The translations under genes were made by a program, and so were the position numbers. Source: Acidobacteria bacterium Ga0077551 (GTDB taxonomy: Bacteria > Pseudomonadota > Alphaproteobacteria > Caulobacterales > Hyphomonadaceae). Taken from it: a DNA stretch of 64,000 nucleotides. The notes beneath the pieces were generated by a model. That model worked only from the letters and a program-made list of their open reading frames with translations, did not search any database and was not told where the DNA came from. The stretch lies in contig LNFC01000022.1 in assembly GCA_001464545.1 (NCBI GenBank), positions 248,001 through 312,000 on the forward strand, given 5' to 3'. This document shows, piece by piece, positions 30,080-39,720 of this stretch (the stretch's first letter is position 1; each line of letters opens with the position of its first letter).

Positions 30080-30727
30080 TTGGATACGCCCTCGTTCTCC
30101 GACGACCAGATCGAAGCCGGCCGCCTGCTCTTTTCAGGCAGCGCCGAATTCGTCATGGGCGTGGTTGACCTTGCAGGTCTTCCGCCTGCGGATCGTCTGG
30201 AAGTCTGCTTCGCCGGCCGCTCGAATGTCGGCAAGTCCAGCCTGATCAACGCCCTCGCCGGCCGGGCCAAGCTCGCCCGCGCCTCGACCGAGCCGGGCCG
30301 CACCCGCGAGCTCAACTATTTCGACATCGGCGAAGGCCGCCTCTTCCTCGTCGACCTGCCGGGCTTCGGCTACGCACAGGTCTCGAAAACGCAGGTCGCC
30401 GCCTGGACCAAACTCATCCGCGCCTACCTGCGCGGCCGGCCCAGTCTCCGCCGGGTCTTCCTTTTGGTCGATTCCCGCCGCGGCCTGATGGATACCGACA
30501 CCGAGATCATGGACCTGCTGGACGGCGCCGCCGTCAACTATCAGATCATCCTGACCAAGGTGGACAAGGTTCCGAAGCCGGAAGTCGAGAAGACCGCTGC
30601 GGAGGTCGCAGCGAAGCTCAAGAAACGCGGCGCCGCCCACCCGGTCGTGCTGCAAACTTCATCAGAGAAGGGCTGGGGCATCGCCGAGCTCCGCGCCGAG
30701 ATTGCCGCCTTCCTTCCGCCTGTCTAG
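30080..30727 (+). CDS. engB: Ribosome biogenesis GTPase EngB/YsxC
   Basis: Small GTPase for late assembly of the 50S subunit. G1 GRSNVGKSSLINAL, G2 RTRELNYF, G3 VDLPGFGYAQ, G4 TKVDKV and G5-like QTSSEKG are all present. The start must be the TTG directly after the yidC stop: residues before the next ATG (codon 36) include the family's N-terminal segment (AGRLLFSGSAEFVMG). The product is 215 residues. No space for a promoter is left, so it depends on yidC transcription and probably translation. Confidence 0.93.
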   Translation: MDTPSFSDDQIEAGRLLFSGSAEFVMGVVDLAGLPPADRLEVCFAGRSNVGKSSLINALAGRAKLARASTEPGRTRELNYFDIGEGRLFLVDLPGFGYAQVSKTQVAAWTKLIRAYLRGRPSLRRVFLLVDSRRGLMDTDTEIMDLLDGAAVNYQIILTKVDKVPKPEVEKTAAEVAAKLKKRGAAHPVVLQTSSEKGWGIAELRAEIAAFLPPV

Positions 30728-30751
30728 AACGAGCGCGGGAGGAACCGCGCC

Positions 30752-31213
30752 ATGATCCAGATAAGGCCTGATGACCTGACCGGTCCGGAAATCGCCGAAC
30801 TGATCGCCATCCATGCCGGCACGATGCTCGCCGCTTCTCCGCCCGAGAGCTGCCATTTCCTCCCCATCGACGGATTGCGCCAGCCTTCAGTCAGCGTCTG
30901 GAGCCTGTGGGAAGAGGGCGCCCTGCTCGGCTGCGGCGCCCTGAAGGACCTCGGCAATGGCACCGGCGAGATCAAGTCCATGCACACCCGCGAAGTCCTG
31001 CGGGGCCGGGGTCTCGGCCGCCGGATGCTCGAACACATTCTCGCTGAGGCGCGCCGCCGGAACTACACAGCCCTCTACCTGGAAACCGGCTCGATGGATG
31101 CCTTCGTCCCCGCCCGGCGTCTCTACGAGGCCTATGGCTTCGACTATTGCGGGCCTTTCAGCGATTATGCCGAAGACCCGCACAGCGTGTTCATGTGCCT
31201 TCCGCTCGGCTGA
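30752..31213 (+). CDS. GNAT family N-acetyltransferase
   Basis: Predicted acetyl-CoA-dependent acetyltransferase of 153 residues. Motif A is clear in [20 protein letters not shown] (Q/RxxGxG/A type), preceded by GEIKSMHT, and the C-terminal block [20 protein letters not shown] is typical of a widespread GNAT subgroup. Substrate unknown. It lies 24 bp after engB and 44 bp before argB, so it is probably cotranscribed. Confidence 0.82.
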   Translation: MIQIRPDDLTGPEIAELIAIHAGTMLAASPPESCHFLPIDGLRQPSVSVWSLWEEGALLGCGALKDLGNGTGEIKSMHTREVLRGRGLGRRMLEHILAEARRRNYTALYLETGSMDAFVPARRLYEAYGFDYCGPFSDYAEDPHSVFMCLPLG

Positions 31214-31257
31214 TCGGCATTGCGCGGAGGCCGCGAAACGCTCTAGACACCCGGTCC

Positions 31258-32154
31258 ATGAACGATGCCCAGACCCAGGCCCTGCTGACGGCCCGAACCC
31301 TGTCCGAAGCGCTGCCTTACCTGCAGCGCTATGACAACCAGACCATCGTCATCAAGTATGGCGGCCATGCCATGGTGGACCCCGAACTTGCCAAGGCCTT
31401 CGCCCGCGATGTCGTCCTGCTGAAACTGCTCGGTATCCATCCCGTCGTGGTGCACGGCGGCGGCCCGCAGATCGGCGCGATGCTGGACAAGCTCGCCATC
31501 AAGTCCGAGTTCAAGGACGGCCTGCGCGTCACCGACGACGCGACCATGGAAGTCGTCGAGATGGTCCTCTCCGGCCCGATCAACAAATCCATCGTGCGCG
31601 CCATCAACGCGGCCGGCGGCAAGGCGGTCGGCCTCTCCGGCGCCGACGGCAACCTGATCCGCGCCCGCAAGGCGACCAAGACCACCAAGGATCCCGACAG
31701 CAATATCGAGAGCATCGTCGACCTCGGCTATGTCGGCGAGCCCGAACATGTCGACATCGCCGTGCTGAAAGCCCTGCGCGACGCCGATGACGACCTGATC
31801 CCGGTCGTCGCCCCCGTCGGCATCGGCGAGGACGGCGCCCGTTACAACATCAATGCCGACACCGCCGCAGGCGCGGTGGCAGCTGCCCTCGGCGCCAGCC
31901 GCCTGCTGCTGCTGACGGATGTCGCCGGCGTCCTCGACAAGCAGAAGAATCTTATCCGCGAAATCAAGGTCAAGGACATTCCGGGCCTGATCTCGGACGG
32001 CACAGCTGCAGGCGGCATGATTCCAAAACTTGAAACGGCAGCACATTCCGTGATTCATGGCGTCGGGGCGGCAGTCATCCTCGATGGACGTGCGCCGCAC
32101 GCCCTGCTCATGGAGCTTTTCACCGAACATGGCGCTGGAACGCTTGTTTCTTAG
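31258..32154 (+). CDS. argB: Acetylglutamate kinase ArgB
   Basis: Second enzyme of arginine synthesis: phosphorylates N-acetylglutamate using ATP. The 298-residue product carries the amino acid kinase fold with [21 protein letters not shown], the substrate/ATP loop [16 protein letters not shown], and [14 protein letters not shown]. Near the end [20 protein letters not shown] marks the regulatory/ATP region. I chose the ATG giving [10 protein letters not shown], as in family N-termini. An N-terminal extension of ~20 residues is compatible with the arginine-inhibited hexameric form. The next gene starts inside its last 26 bases. Confidence 0.96.
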   Translation: MNDAQTQALLTARTLSEALPYLQRYDNQTIVIKYGGHAMVDPELAKAFARDVVLLKLLGIHPVVVHGGGPQIGAMLDKLAIKSEFKDGLRVTDDATMEVVEMVLSGPINKSIVRAINAAGGKAVGLSGADGNLIRARKATKTTKDPDSNIESIVDLGYVGEPEHVDIAVLKALRDADDDLIPVVAPVGIGEDGARYNINADTAAGAVAAALGASRLLLLTDVAGVLDKQKNLIREIKVKDIPGLISDGTAAGGMIPKLETAAHSVIHGVGAAVILDGRAPHALLMELFTEHGAGTLVS

Positions 32155-33166
32155 GATCGCCGCGCTGGCGATTGCCGCCGTCACGGCGCTGGCCCTGCCG
32201 GCGCGCGCCCAGGCCGGCGACGGCTGGGAGCTGTGCAACCGCACCAGCTACATCATTGAGGCGGCTGTCGGCCATGCCCAAGGCACGGGCGTTTCGGTCG
32301 ATGGCTGGACCAAGCTTCCGCCCGGCGCCTGCAAGACCGCGCTGCCCGGCCCGTTGACCCCCGGCGTCCACTATCTGTACGGACGCGGCTCCACCGCCCA
32401 CCAGGGCGGCGGGCGCGAATGGGGCGGGCGCCACGAACTCTGCGTCGACCCGACCGGCGGGTTCTCGCTGGAAAGCCCGCCCGATTGCGCCGCCATGGGC
32501 CTCGAGCCCCAGGGCTTCCGCCCGATCAGCATCACCCGGGCCGACAAGTGGTCCAACAATTTCACCGAGATCGAGAACTGGACGCTCGACAACGCCCGCA
32601 ATGCCGGCCTTCAGCGTCTGCTGGACGAGGCGGGCATCGTCTCCGGCAATATCGACGGCTTCATCGGCGGGCGCACCCGCGCAGCCATCAACGATTTTCT
32701 GAAGGTCAAAGGCCTTCCCGCCGACACGTCTGACGCCGACCTGATCGATTATCTCGAACAGGCCGCCGAGGAGCGTAGCCGCGCCGTCGGCTTCACGCTC
32801 TGCAACCGCACCAAAAACCGCATCTGGAGCGCCATCGCCCGCCGCGCCACCGAAGGCTGGGAAAGCCGCGGCTGGTGGCGCATCGAAGCCGGCGGCTGCG
32901 CCCGCGTCGTCGACCGTCCGCTGCGCGGCTCCGAACACTTCGTCTATGCCGAAATGGAAGAGCCGACCGGCCTGCGCACACTGTCGCGCGCGTCTGAAGC
33001 CTTCTGCGTCGGCCGTGCCAAGTTCGCCATTTCCGGTCGCGAAAACTGCGAGGACGGCTCCTACCGCACCGCCCTCTTCGCGCGCACGCCGGCGCCGACG
33101 GAGCGCAAGCTGGTGTTCGAATTCTTCGAGCGCGATTTCACCGATGCGAAGCAGGATGACGATTAA
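32129..33166 (+). CDS. Secreted protein with two DUF1036 domains flanking a peptidoglycan-binding-like domain
   Basis: Exported protein of 345 residues. Signal peptide [20 protein letters not shown] is followed by a DUF1036 domain ([19 protein letters not shown] ... CVDP), a ~60-residue segment resembling a PG_binding_1 fold ([36 protein letters not shown]), and a second DUF1036 domain ([19 protein letters not shown] ... AFCVG). The two DUF1036 parts share LCNRT, a tryptophan ('GW') and the GGCA/PGAC cysteine, so they look like an internal duplication. Its start overlaps argB by 26 bp and its end overlaps the next gene by 11 bp. Function unknown; the middle domain suggests cell-wall contact. 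Confidence 0.78.
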   Translation: MALERLFLRIAALAIAAVTALALPARAQAGDGWELCNRTSYIIEAAVGHAQGTGVSVDGWTKLPPGACKTALPGPLTPGVHYLYGRGSTAHQGGGREWGGRHELCVDPTGGFSLESPPDCAAMGLEPQGFRPISITRADKWSNNFTEIENWTLDNARNAGLQRLLDEAGIVSGNIDGFIGGRTRAAINDFLKVKGLPADTSDADLIDYLEQAAEERSRAVGFTLCNRTKNRIWSAIARRATEGWESRGWWRIEAGGCARVVDRPLRGSEHFVYAEMEEPTGLRTLSRASEAFCVGRAKFAISGRENCEDGSYRTALFARTPAPTERKLVFEFFERDFTDAKQDDD

Positions 33167-33902
33167 CCCGCCGCCTGCACCGAAGCTGGAACACGTCACC
33201 GACTGGGTGTTCGACCTCGACAATACGCTCTATCCGGCCGAGTGCGATCTCTTCGCCGAGATCGACACCCGGATGACCGATTTCGTCGCGCGCCTCACCG
33301 GCCTCGAGCGCCTTGAGGCCCGCAAGCTCCAGAAGCACTATTACGCGACCTACGGCACCACGCTCTCCGGACTGATGACCGAGCACGGCCTCGATCCCGC
33401 GGAGTTCCTCCACTACGTCCACGAGATAGATCTCTCGCCGCTGCCGGACCTGCCGCACCTGCGCGCCGCCATCGCCGCGCTGCCGGGTCGCAGGTTCATC
33501 TACACCAACGGACCCCGTCGCCACGCCGAGCGCGTCATCGAGAAGATGGGCCTTGCGCATCTCTTCAATGACAGCTTCGGCATCGAGGAAAGCGCCTACA
33601 CGCCGAAGCCGCACCTGCCCGCCTACCAGTCCTTCTGCCGCATCCACAAGGTCGAGCCGCAAGGCGCCGCCTTCTTCGAGGATCTTGCCCGCAATCTGCT
33701 GCCCGCTAAATCCTTGGGTTTCACGACCGTGCTCGTTCAATCCGCCAAGGACTGGAGCCACGAACCGATTGAAGCGCGCCCGGCCGGAGCAGGGGATGTG
33801 TTCGGGGGTGACGGGAACGGGCACATCGACTACATCACCGGCGACCTCGCGGGCTTCCTCGACCAGGCTGTTCCGCGCCCGGCCCTGAAAGAGAAAGACT
33901 GA
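33156..33902 (+). CDS. HAD-family pyrimidine 5'-nucleotidase
   Basis: Haloacid-dehalogenase-type phosphatase of 248 residues, resembling the SDT1/YjjG-like pyrimidine 5'-nucleotidase group. HAD motif [13 protein letters not shown] (nucleophile and acid aspartates), motif [16 protein letters not shown], then a lysine in [10 protein letters not shown] and motif [17 protein letters not shown]. The chosen ATG (MTINPPP) overlaps the DUF1036 gene by 11 bp; an ATG 12 bases earlier is possible. It is followed 4 bp later by dapD. Confidence 0.85.
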   Translation: MTINPPPAPKLEHVTDWVFDLDNTLYPAECDLFAEIDTRMTDFVARLTGLERLEARKLQKHYYATYGTTLSGLMTEHGLDPAEFLHYVHEIDLSPLPDLPHLRAAIAALPGRRFIYTNGPRRHAERVIEKMGLAHLFNDSFGIEESAYTPKPHLPAYQSFCRIHKVEPQGAAFFEDLARNLLPAKSLGFTTVLVQSAKDWSHEPIEARPAGAGDVFGGDGNGHIDYITGDLAGFLDQAVPRPALKEKD

Positions 33903-33906
33903 ACCG

Positions 33907-34734
33907 ATGCCTGATGCCCTTGCCCGTGTGATCAATGCTGCGTGGGAGGCGCGTGAAACGCTCTCCACCGACACCACCGGTGAAGTGCGTGACGCCGTGG
34001 ACGCCGCCATCAGCCTGCTTGATTCCGGCGAAGCCCGCGTCGCCACGAAGGAAGCCGATGGCAAATGGACCGTGCATCAGTGGCTCAAGAAGGCTGTGCT
34101 GCTCTCCTTTCGCCTCAACGCCAACGGCGCCATCTCCGGCACGCCCGGCGGCGGCAACTGGTGGGACAAGGTGCCCTCGAAGTTCGAAGGCTGGGGCGCG
34201 AAGGAATTCAAGGAAGCCGGCTTCCGCGCTGTGCCGCCGTGCGCCGTGCGCCGCGGCGCCTACATCGCGAAGAACGCCGTGCTGATGCCGTCCTATGTCA
34301 ATATCGGCGCCCATGTCGGCGAAGGCACGATGATCGATACCTGGGCCTCGGTCGGTTCCTGCGCGCAGGTCGGCAAGAACTGCCATATCTCCGCCGGCAC
34401 CGGCATCGGCGGCGTGCTAGAGCCCCTGCAGGCAAACCCCACGATCATCGAGGACAACTGCTTCATCGGTGCCCGTTCCGAAGTCGTCGAAGGCGTCGTC
34501 GTCGGCGAAGGCTCGGTCCTCGCCATGGGCGTCTTCATCACCCAGTCCACCAAGATCGTGAACCGCCAGACCGGCGAGATCATCTACGGCCACGTTCCGC
34601 CCTTCTCGGTCATCGTGCCCGGCACGCTACCCGATCCCAAAGGCGGCCCCTCGCTAGCCTGCGCCGTGATCGTGAAAACCGTCGACGCAAAGACCCGCGA
34701 GAAAACCGCTGTCAACGAACTGCTGCGCGACTAG
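33907..34734 (+). CDS. dapD: Tetrahydrodipicolinate N-succinyltransferase DapD
   Basis: Adds succinyl-CoA to tetrahydrodipicolinate in the lysine/diaminopimelate pathway. The 275-residue product has a helical N-terminal domain and a left-handed beta-helix of hexapeptide repeats ([56 protein letters not shown]). The end ([20 protein letters not shown]) is typical. dapB, another gene of the same pathway, is elsewhere in the window (52.0 kb). Confidence 0.96.
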   Translation: MPDALARVINAAWEARETLSTDTTGEVRDAVDAAISLLDSGEARVATKEADGKWTVHQWLKKAVLLSFRLNANGAISGTPGGGNWWDKVPSKFEGWGAKEFKEAGFRAVPPCAVRRGAYIAKNAVLMPSYVNIGAHVGEGTMIDTWASVGSCAQVGKNCHISAGTGIGGVLEPLQANPTIIEDNCFIGARSEVVEGVVVGEGSVLAMGVFITQSTKIVNRQTGEIIYGHVPPFSVIVPGTLPDPKGGPSLACAVIVKTVDAKTREKTAVNELLRD

Positions 34735-34789
34735 GCGCAGACGAATTGCGGCCGTTGATGTCAGCGGCCTTACCCCAATGGAGGCTTTC

Positions 34790-35014
34790 ATGGCCGACGA
34801 CCCGACATCCGAACCCATCAAGGGTCCCGCATCCTACTTCCCCTCGATCGAGAAGACCTATGGCAAGAAAATGAGCCACTGGTTCGATCTCGTCGCCACC
34901 CGCAAGGGCGCGAAACATGCCGAGATCGTCAACTGGCTGAAGAACGAGCATAAGCTCGGCCACGGCCACGCCAACGCCATCGTTGCCCACGTCAAGGCGG
35001 CCAGCAAGGGCTGA
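34790..35014 (+). CDS. DUF4287 small protein
   Basis: Short protein of 74 residues with a DUF4287 domain: YFPSIEKTYGKKMSHWFDLV, then HAEIVNWLKNEHKLGHGHAN. The start is fixed by GGAGG five bases before the ATG at 34790; the in-frame ATG at 34778 lacks such a site. Function unknown; similar domains occur alone or fused to DUF5655. It follows dapD after 55 bp and precedes the phosphatase gene by 18 bp. Confidence 0.82.
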   Translation: MADDPTSEPIKGPASYFPSIEKTYGKKMSHWFDLVATRKGAKHAEIVNWLKNEHKLGHGHANAIVAHVKAASKG

Positions 35015-35032
35015 GAGGGGCGGGGCTCTGCA

Positions 35033-35851
35033 ATGGGCATCGAAATTCTGGACAGCGTCAACGACCCCGGCACGCCCGGCAAGTCCGGCGATGACCGGTA
35101 CGGCTTCGACGCCGCCGCCGGCCGGGCCTGGGTCATTGACGGGGCCACAGATGCCACGGACCTCAAACCCTTCCCGAATGCCGAAAGCGGCGCCGCCTGG
35201 CTCGCCGAAACCGTCTCGGCGCGCCTGATGACCGGCCCCGGGGCCGGCGAAGGCGCCAGCGCCTATTTCGGACGTGTACTGACGGATTTGCGCGCCGAGG
35301 CGGAACGCACCTCGAAGGTCGCTCTCGACAGCCTGCCCGGTGAAGCGATGCCGGTTGCCTCCGCAATGTGGCTGCGCCGCGATGGGGACGCCTGCGAATT
35401 CGTCTGGGCGGGCGACTGTTTTGCCATTGCGGGCAGCGGTACGGGCGAGGCCCGGCTAATCGGCACGCAGGAGAAGGCCGACGCCGAAACGCGCGACGCC
35501 GCGCGCATGCTGTCCCTGTCGCAAGCGGAGAGATGGGCCATCCTGCAAGCCCAGCGCCGCGGTGCCAATGCCCCGGCGCGCGGCCTGATCACGCTTTATC
35601 CGGCCGCCGCTGCGCATCTGAACGCGCTGCGCCTCACCCTGCCGCCCGGCACGACTGTGCTGCTGATGACCGACGGCTTTTTCCGCTTCGTCGAGCCCTA
35701 CGCCCTCGACACACCGTCCAGCCTGCTAGCCCGCGTGATCAGGGACGGTCTCGCCGCCTCGATCAACACCTTGCGCCAGCAGGAAGCCATACCGCACAGC
35801 GTCCGCCTCAAGGCCCGCGACGATGCCGCGGCCATCTTGCTGCGCACGTAG
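35033..35851 (+). CDS. PP2C-family protein phosphatase-like protein
   Basis: Metal-dependent Ser/Thr phosphatase family member, 272 residues. Acidic metal-binding motifs: KSGDDRYGFDAAAGRAWVID followed by GATDATD, FVWAGDCFAIAGSG in the middle and VLLMTDGFFRFVE toward the C-terminus, then DDAAAILLRT at the end. Length and motif order fit the small bacterial PP2C group. Substrate unknown. Last gene of the plus-strand run that starts with rpmH. Confidence 0.78.
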   Translation: MGIEILDSVNDPGTPGKSGDDRYGFDAAAGRAWVIDGATDATDLKPFPNAESGAAWLAETVSARLMTGPGAGEGASAYFGRVLTDLRAEAERTSKVALDSLPGEAMPVASAMWLRRDGDACEFVWAGDCFAIAGSGTGEARLIGTQEKADAETRDAARMLSLSQAERWAILQAQRRGANAPARGLITLYPAAAAHLNALRLTLPPGTTVLLMTDGFFRFVEPYALDTPSSLLARVIRDGLAASINTLRQQEAIPHSVRLKARDDAAAILLRT

Positions 35852-35859
35852 CGTCCGCG

Positions 35860-36621
35860 TCAGGTATTCAGTGTAAAGACGGTATTCAGGTCGAGCGCCG
35901 TCCAGGGCAATTCGGCGAGGTCCGTGATCCGGCGCGGCACATAACCGAGACCTTTCAGGAACTCGGTCAGCTCTTCCTTGCCGATCCCGAACCGGCCCTC
36001 GCGGTTGTCGATCTCGCACACGATGGCGGGCCGGTGCTTCTTCAGCGTCTCGGCCGCGCCGCGCAGCACGTCCAGCTCGCCGCCCTCCACATCGATCTTG
36101 ATCAGCGACACCGGCGGGCAATCGATATGTGCCATGATCTCGTCGAGCGAGAACAGCGGCACCAGCTCCCGCTGGATCTTGAACCGCGTCGCAAGATCTG
36201 TCTCATCGCCGATATGGGCGAGCCCGCTGCCCACCTTGCTCTTGGACTTGATCGGCACCTTCAGCTCGACCAGCCGGCCAGCCCCCGCCTTCGGCGCACC
36301 CAGCGCAAACGGAAACACCATGATGCTCGCCTTGCGCCGCACATAAGCCGTCACGCTCAGCACCGTCCGGGGCATCGTCTGCGGCTCGAACGCAATCACC
36401 AGTCCGCCTTTCGACAGCTCGTGCAGCCGCCGCGTGAAGTCGCCGACATTGGCGCCCACATCAATCGTCGTGCTACCCGCGGGAATCAGCGATTGCAGCA
36501 TGCCAAGCTCGGCCTGGTTGCCGTTCATCAGTGCCTTCACCGGCAGGACAATCGCTTTGAACAGCTTCTCGGCGGCCGTCTTGCGTCCGCCGATGACGAT
36601 CGTGTCGCCTGTGCCAAGCAT
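35860..36621 (-). CDS. FkbM-family methyltransferase
   Basis: SAM-dependent methyltransferase of 253 residues. SAM motif I TTIDVGANVGDFTRRLHE, then VIAFEPQTMPRTVL, and the FkbM-domain block VSLIKIDVEGGELDVLRGAA with the acidic pair. The family methylates sugars, polyketides and other surface molecules. Two glycosyltransferase genes lie 1-3 kb away on the other strand, so a surface-glycan role is reasonable but unproven. It converges with the PP2C gene. Confidence 0.83.
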   Translation of the reverse strand: MLGTGDTIVIGGRKTAAEKLFKAIVLPVKALMNGNQAELGMLQSLIPAGSTTIDVGANVGDFTRRLHELSKGGLVIAFEPQTMPRTVLSVTAYVRRKASIMVFPFALGAPKAGAGRLVELKVPIKSKSKVGSGLAHIGDETDLATRFKIQRELVPLFSLDEIMAHIDCPPVSLIKIDVEGGELDVLRGAAETLKKHRPAIVCEIDNREGRFGIGKEELTEFLKGLGYVPRRITDLAELPWTALDLNTVFTLNT

Positions 36622-36686
36622 GCCGGGAAATCCTTAGAAAGCCGCGAACTCCTCCCTCAGCCGTTGCCGAAATGCAACCGGCATGT

Positions 36687-37445
36687 TCATCCGCCCACGC
36701 GCCCGGCCAGTTCGCTGCAGGCCGCCAGCAGCCGCGCAATATCCGCCTCCCGCGACAGCCTGTGCTCGCCGTCCTTGATCAGCGTCAGCACCACATCCGG
36801 CGAGGTCAGGCTCGCCGCCAGCGCCAGCGCATGGCCCCACGGCACGTCCGGGTCCTGCATGCCCTGCAGGATGCGCACCGGCCCCTCGAACGCAATCGGC
36901 GCATCCAGGATCGACCATTGCCGCCCATCCTCGATCAAAGCCCGCGAGATCGGATACGGCGCGCCATACTCCGACGGCCGCAACGTGAAACCTTGGTCCA
37001 GAATCTCCGCCTGCTGCGCGGGCGTGAATTCCGGCCACATCAACTTCTCGGTAAAGTCCGGCGCCGGCGCAATCAGCATCAGTCCCCGCACCCGCTCCGG
37101 CCGCGCCATCGCGGCCAGCAGCGCCATCCAGCCGCCCATGCTCGAGCCGACCAGCACCAGCGGGCCCTCCGTCTGCGCATCAATGGCCGCCAACGCGTCG
37201 GCGCGCCAGGCGCTGATCGTGCCGTCCTCGAAGGCGCCGCCCGATTGCCCGTGTCCGGAATAATCGAACAGCAGCGTGCCGTACCCGGCCTCCCGCGCCC
37301 AGGCCTCCACCGCCAGCGCCTTGCCGCCGCTCATGTCGGACTTGAACCCGCACAGCCACACGAACGTCACCCCGCCTGCCGGTGCAGCGGCGCGGCGGAA
37401 CGCGATCCGGCGTCCCTCGGGTGAGGTGAAAGAATCCGTTGTCAT
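36687..37445 (-). CDS. Alpha/beta hydrolase
   Basis: Serine hydrolase of 252 residues with the nucleophile elbow GSSMGGWMALLAAM, oxyanion region WLCGFKSDMSGGKA and LLFDYSGHGQSGG. The histidine is likely in LIKDGEHRLSREADI and an acid residue in QGMQDPDVPWGHAL. It resembles the BEM46/ABHD10-like serine aminopeptidase group; substrate unknown. Divergent from the glycosyltransferase gene with little space between. Confidence 0.85.
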   Translation of the reverse strand: MTTDSFTSPEGRRIAFRRAAAPAGGVTFVWLCGFKSDMSGGKALAVEAWAREAGYGTLLFDYSGHGQSGGAFEDGTISAWRADALAAIDAQTEGPLVLVGSSMGGWMALLAAMARPERVRGLMLIAPAPDFTEKLMWPEFTPAQQAEILDQGFTLRPSEYGAPYPISRALIEDGRQWSILDAPIAFEGPVRILQGMQDPDVPWGHALALAASLTSPDVVLTLIKDGEHRLSREADIARLLAACSELAGRVGG

Positions 37446-37501
37446 GGAGGTTGCCTTCCGCCATCTCTCTCGCCTGTCAAGCGAGTAGGGCGGGCCGCGT
37501 A

Positions 37502-38662
37502 TTGGGCGAGTTACCAGAACTGAAGGGAAAGACGATCCTGCAGGTCGCGCCGGAGCTGTCGGCCGGCGGCGTGGAGCGCACGGTCCTCGAAGTCACCGAA
37601 GCCATTGTCGAAGCTGGCGGCCGCGCGTTGCTCGCCAGCAAGGGCGGCCGCCTTGAGGATGAGTTCGCCCGCCTCGGCGGCGAACTCATCCGCATGGATG
37701 CCAAAAGCCGCAACCCGGTCACGATCAAGGTCAATGAAGGCCGGCTCCGCCAGATCATCCGCGAGCAAAGGGTCGACCTCGTCCACGCCCGCTCCCGCGC
37801 CCCGGCCTGGAGCGCCTGGGCAGCCGCCAAAGCCGAAGGCGTGCCCTTCGTCACCACCTATCACGGCGCCTATTCCGGCACGTCGGGCCTCAAGCGGGCT
37901 TACAATTCCGTCATGGCAAAGGGCGATCTCGTCATCGCCAATTCCGAATGGATTGCCGCCCACATCGCCGAAGTGCACGGGATTGATCCCGCCCGCATCG
38001 TCACCATCCCGCGCGGGGTGGACCTCGATGCGTTTGATCCCGCCGCAGTCGCCCCGGACCGGGTCGAGGCTCTCCGCAAGGCCTGGGGGCTCGAAGGCGA
38101 CACCCGGCTCGTGCTGCTGCTGCCGGGCCGCCTGACCAGCTGGAAAGGGCAGGGCCTCGCCCTCGAAGCCCTCGGCCTCCTGGCGCCGGAGGAGCGCGCC
38201 GGCCTCATGCTCATCCTCGCCGGAGACGCCCAGGGCCGCGACAGCTACGTCTCCGATCTCGAACACCAGATCACCCGCCTCGGCCTCACCGGCCAGGCCC
38301 GGATCGTGCCGCACGTCACCGATATGCCCGCCGCCTACCTCGCCGCCGGCCTCGTCCTGGCCCCGTCCACCCGGCCCGAAGCCTTCGGCCGCGTCGCCGC
38401 CGAAGCCTCCGCCATGGCCCGTCCGGTGATCGTGGCCGACCATGGCGGCGCCCGCGAAACCGTCATCGAATACGAAACCGGCACCCGCGCCGAACCCGGC
38501 AGCGCGCCGGCCCTCGCAGGCGCTATAAGGGCCATGCTGTCGGTCGGTCCGGCCTCGCGCGCCTCCATGGGACGGCAGGGCCGGGACCACATCATCCGCC
38601 ACTTCTCGAAAAGAGGGCTTCAGGCGGCGACACTCAGCGTCTATAAGCGCCTGTTGGAGTAG
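37502..38662 (+). CDS. GT4-family glycosyltransferase
   Basis: GT-B glycosyltransferase that adds sugars to surface polysaccharide or lipid. The N-terminal Rossmann domain (KTILQVAPELSAGGVERTVL) precedes VTTYHGAYSGTSG and the C-terminal donor domain RLVLLLPGRLTSWKGQGLA, with the EX7E region in RPEAFGRVAAEASAMARPVI. No ATG lies before the first conserved strand; TTG at 37502 (product 386 residues) is the most economical start, and a TTG at 37439 would overlap the divergent hydrolase start. It is followed after 14 bp by a GT9 gene. Confidence 0.87.
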   Translation: MGELPELKGKTILQVAPELSAGGVERTVLEVTEAIVEAGGRALLASKGGRLEDEFARLGGELIRMDAKSRNPVTIKVNEGRLRQIIREQRVDLVHARSRAPAWSAWAAAKAEGVPFVTTYHGAYSGTSGLKRAYNSVMAKGDLVIANSEWIAAHIAEVHGIDPARIVTIPRGVDLDAFDPAAVAPDRVEALRKAWGLEGDTRLVLLLPGRLTSWKGQGLALEALGLLAPEERAGLMLILAGDAQGRDSYVSDLEHQITRLGLTGQARIVPHVTDMPAAYLAAGLVLAPSTRPEAFGRVAAEASAMARPVIVADHGGARETVIEYETGTRAEPGSAPALAGAIRAMLSVGPASRASMGRQGRDHIIRHFSKRGLQAATLSVYKRLLE

Positions 38663-38676
38663 GGGAATTCGAGGAC

Positions 38677-39711
38677 TTGAACACGGCGCGGGCCAAAACC
38701 GCCAGTCCGGCAAACCCGGGCGCAAAGGCAAAGGACGTGCTGGTCATCAAGCTCAGCGCCCTCGGAGATTTTGTGCTGTCGCTGGGCGCCATGCGGGCCG
38801 TCCGCGAGTTCCACCCCTCCGCCCGCATCACGCTGCTGACGACACCGCCCTTCGAGGAGTTCGCCAAGGTCTGCCCGTATGTGGACGCGGTCGAGACCGA
38901 TGGCCGCCCGGAAGGCCTGAAGCCCACTGCCGCCCTGATCCAGCGCATCCGCAAGGCGAAGTACGACATCATCTACGACTTCCAGACCAGCGGCCGCACC
39001 AAGAACTACTTCACCGCCCTGCAGCGCGGCGGAAAGGCTCCGCTCTGGTCCGGCCACCACGAGAAGGCCGCCTTCTTCCACGACAATCCGGCCCGCGGCG
39101 GCATGCACTCGATCGACCGTCTGGCCGAGCAGCTCGAAGTCGCAGGCGTCGCCCCTTCCGGCCGTTGGCTCGGACGCAGCGCGCCGTTCCCGGACCTCGG
39201 CTGGGTGCGCCCCAAGCTCGGCAACACGCCGCGCCTTAACCCCGCTTACTTCAATCTGACGCCGCCCTACATGCTGCTGATCCCCGGCGCGTCCGAGCAC
39301 CGCGAGGCCAAGCGCTGGCCGGTGGAGAACTATGCCGCCCTCGCCAAGCGCATTGCTGACGCCGGCATCCAGCCCGCCATCATCGGCGGCACTGCCGAAG
39401 GCCAGATCGCCCAGGAAATCGTCAAGCGCGAGCCGCGCGTGAAAAGCCTTGTGACGCGTACGGATCTTTTCCAGATCGTCACGCTCGCCGAAACCGCCGT
39501 CTTCGTCGTCGGCAACGATACCGGCCCGATGCACATGGCCACGCTCGCCGGCGCGCCCGGCATCGCCCTCTTCGCCACCACCGAAAGCGATCCGGACCAT
39601 TCCGCCCCGCGCGGGCCCAAACCTGTCATCGTCAACGCCGCGCCGACCTTGCAGGAACTCTCCGTCGACGACGTCTGGCAATCGGTCCGCGCGCTGGGCG
39701 TGCTGAAATAG
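38677..39711 (+). CDS. GT9-family (heptosyltransferase-like) glycosyltransferase
   Basis: Member of the LPS heptosyltransferase family, 344 residues. It shows the opening strand DVLVIKLSALGDFVLSLGAM with the conserved ALGD, IIYDFQTSGRTKNY, the donor motif LLIPGASEHREAKRWP, and the metal-free catalytic region FVVGNDTGPMHMATLAGAP. The start is a TTG: the first ATG in frame lies inside the first conserved helix. It probably acts with the GT4 enzyme on LPS core or a related glycan at the inner face of the membrane. Confidence 0.88.
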   Translation: MNTARAKTASPANPGAKAKDVLVIKLSALGDFVLSLGAMRAVREFHPSARITLLTTPPFEEFAKVCPYVDAVETDGRPEGLKPTAALIQRIRKAKYDIIYDFQTSGRTKNYFTALQRGGKAPLWSGHHEKAAFFHDNPARGGMHSIDRLAEQLEVAGVAPSGRWLGRSAPFPDLGWVRPKLGNTPRLNPAYFNLTPPYMLLIPGASEHREAKRWPVENYAALAKRIADAGIQPAIIGGTAEGQIAQEIVKREPRVKSLVTRTDLFQIVTLAETAVFVVGNDTGPMHMATLAGAPGIALFATTESDPDHSAPRGPKPVIVNAAPTLQELSVDDVWQSVRALGVLK

Positions 39712-39720
39712 AGACGCCGC

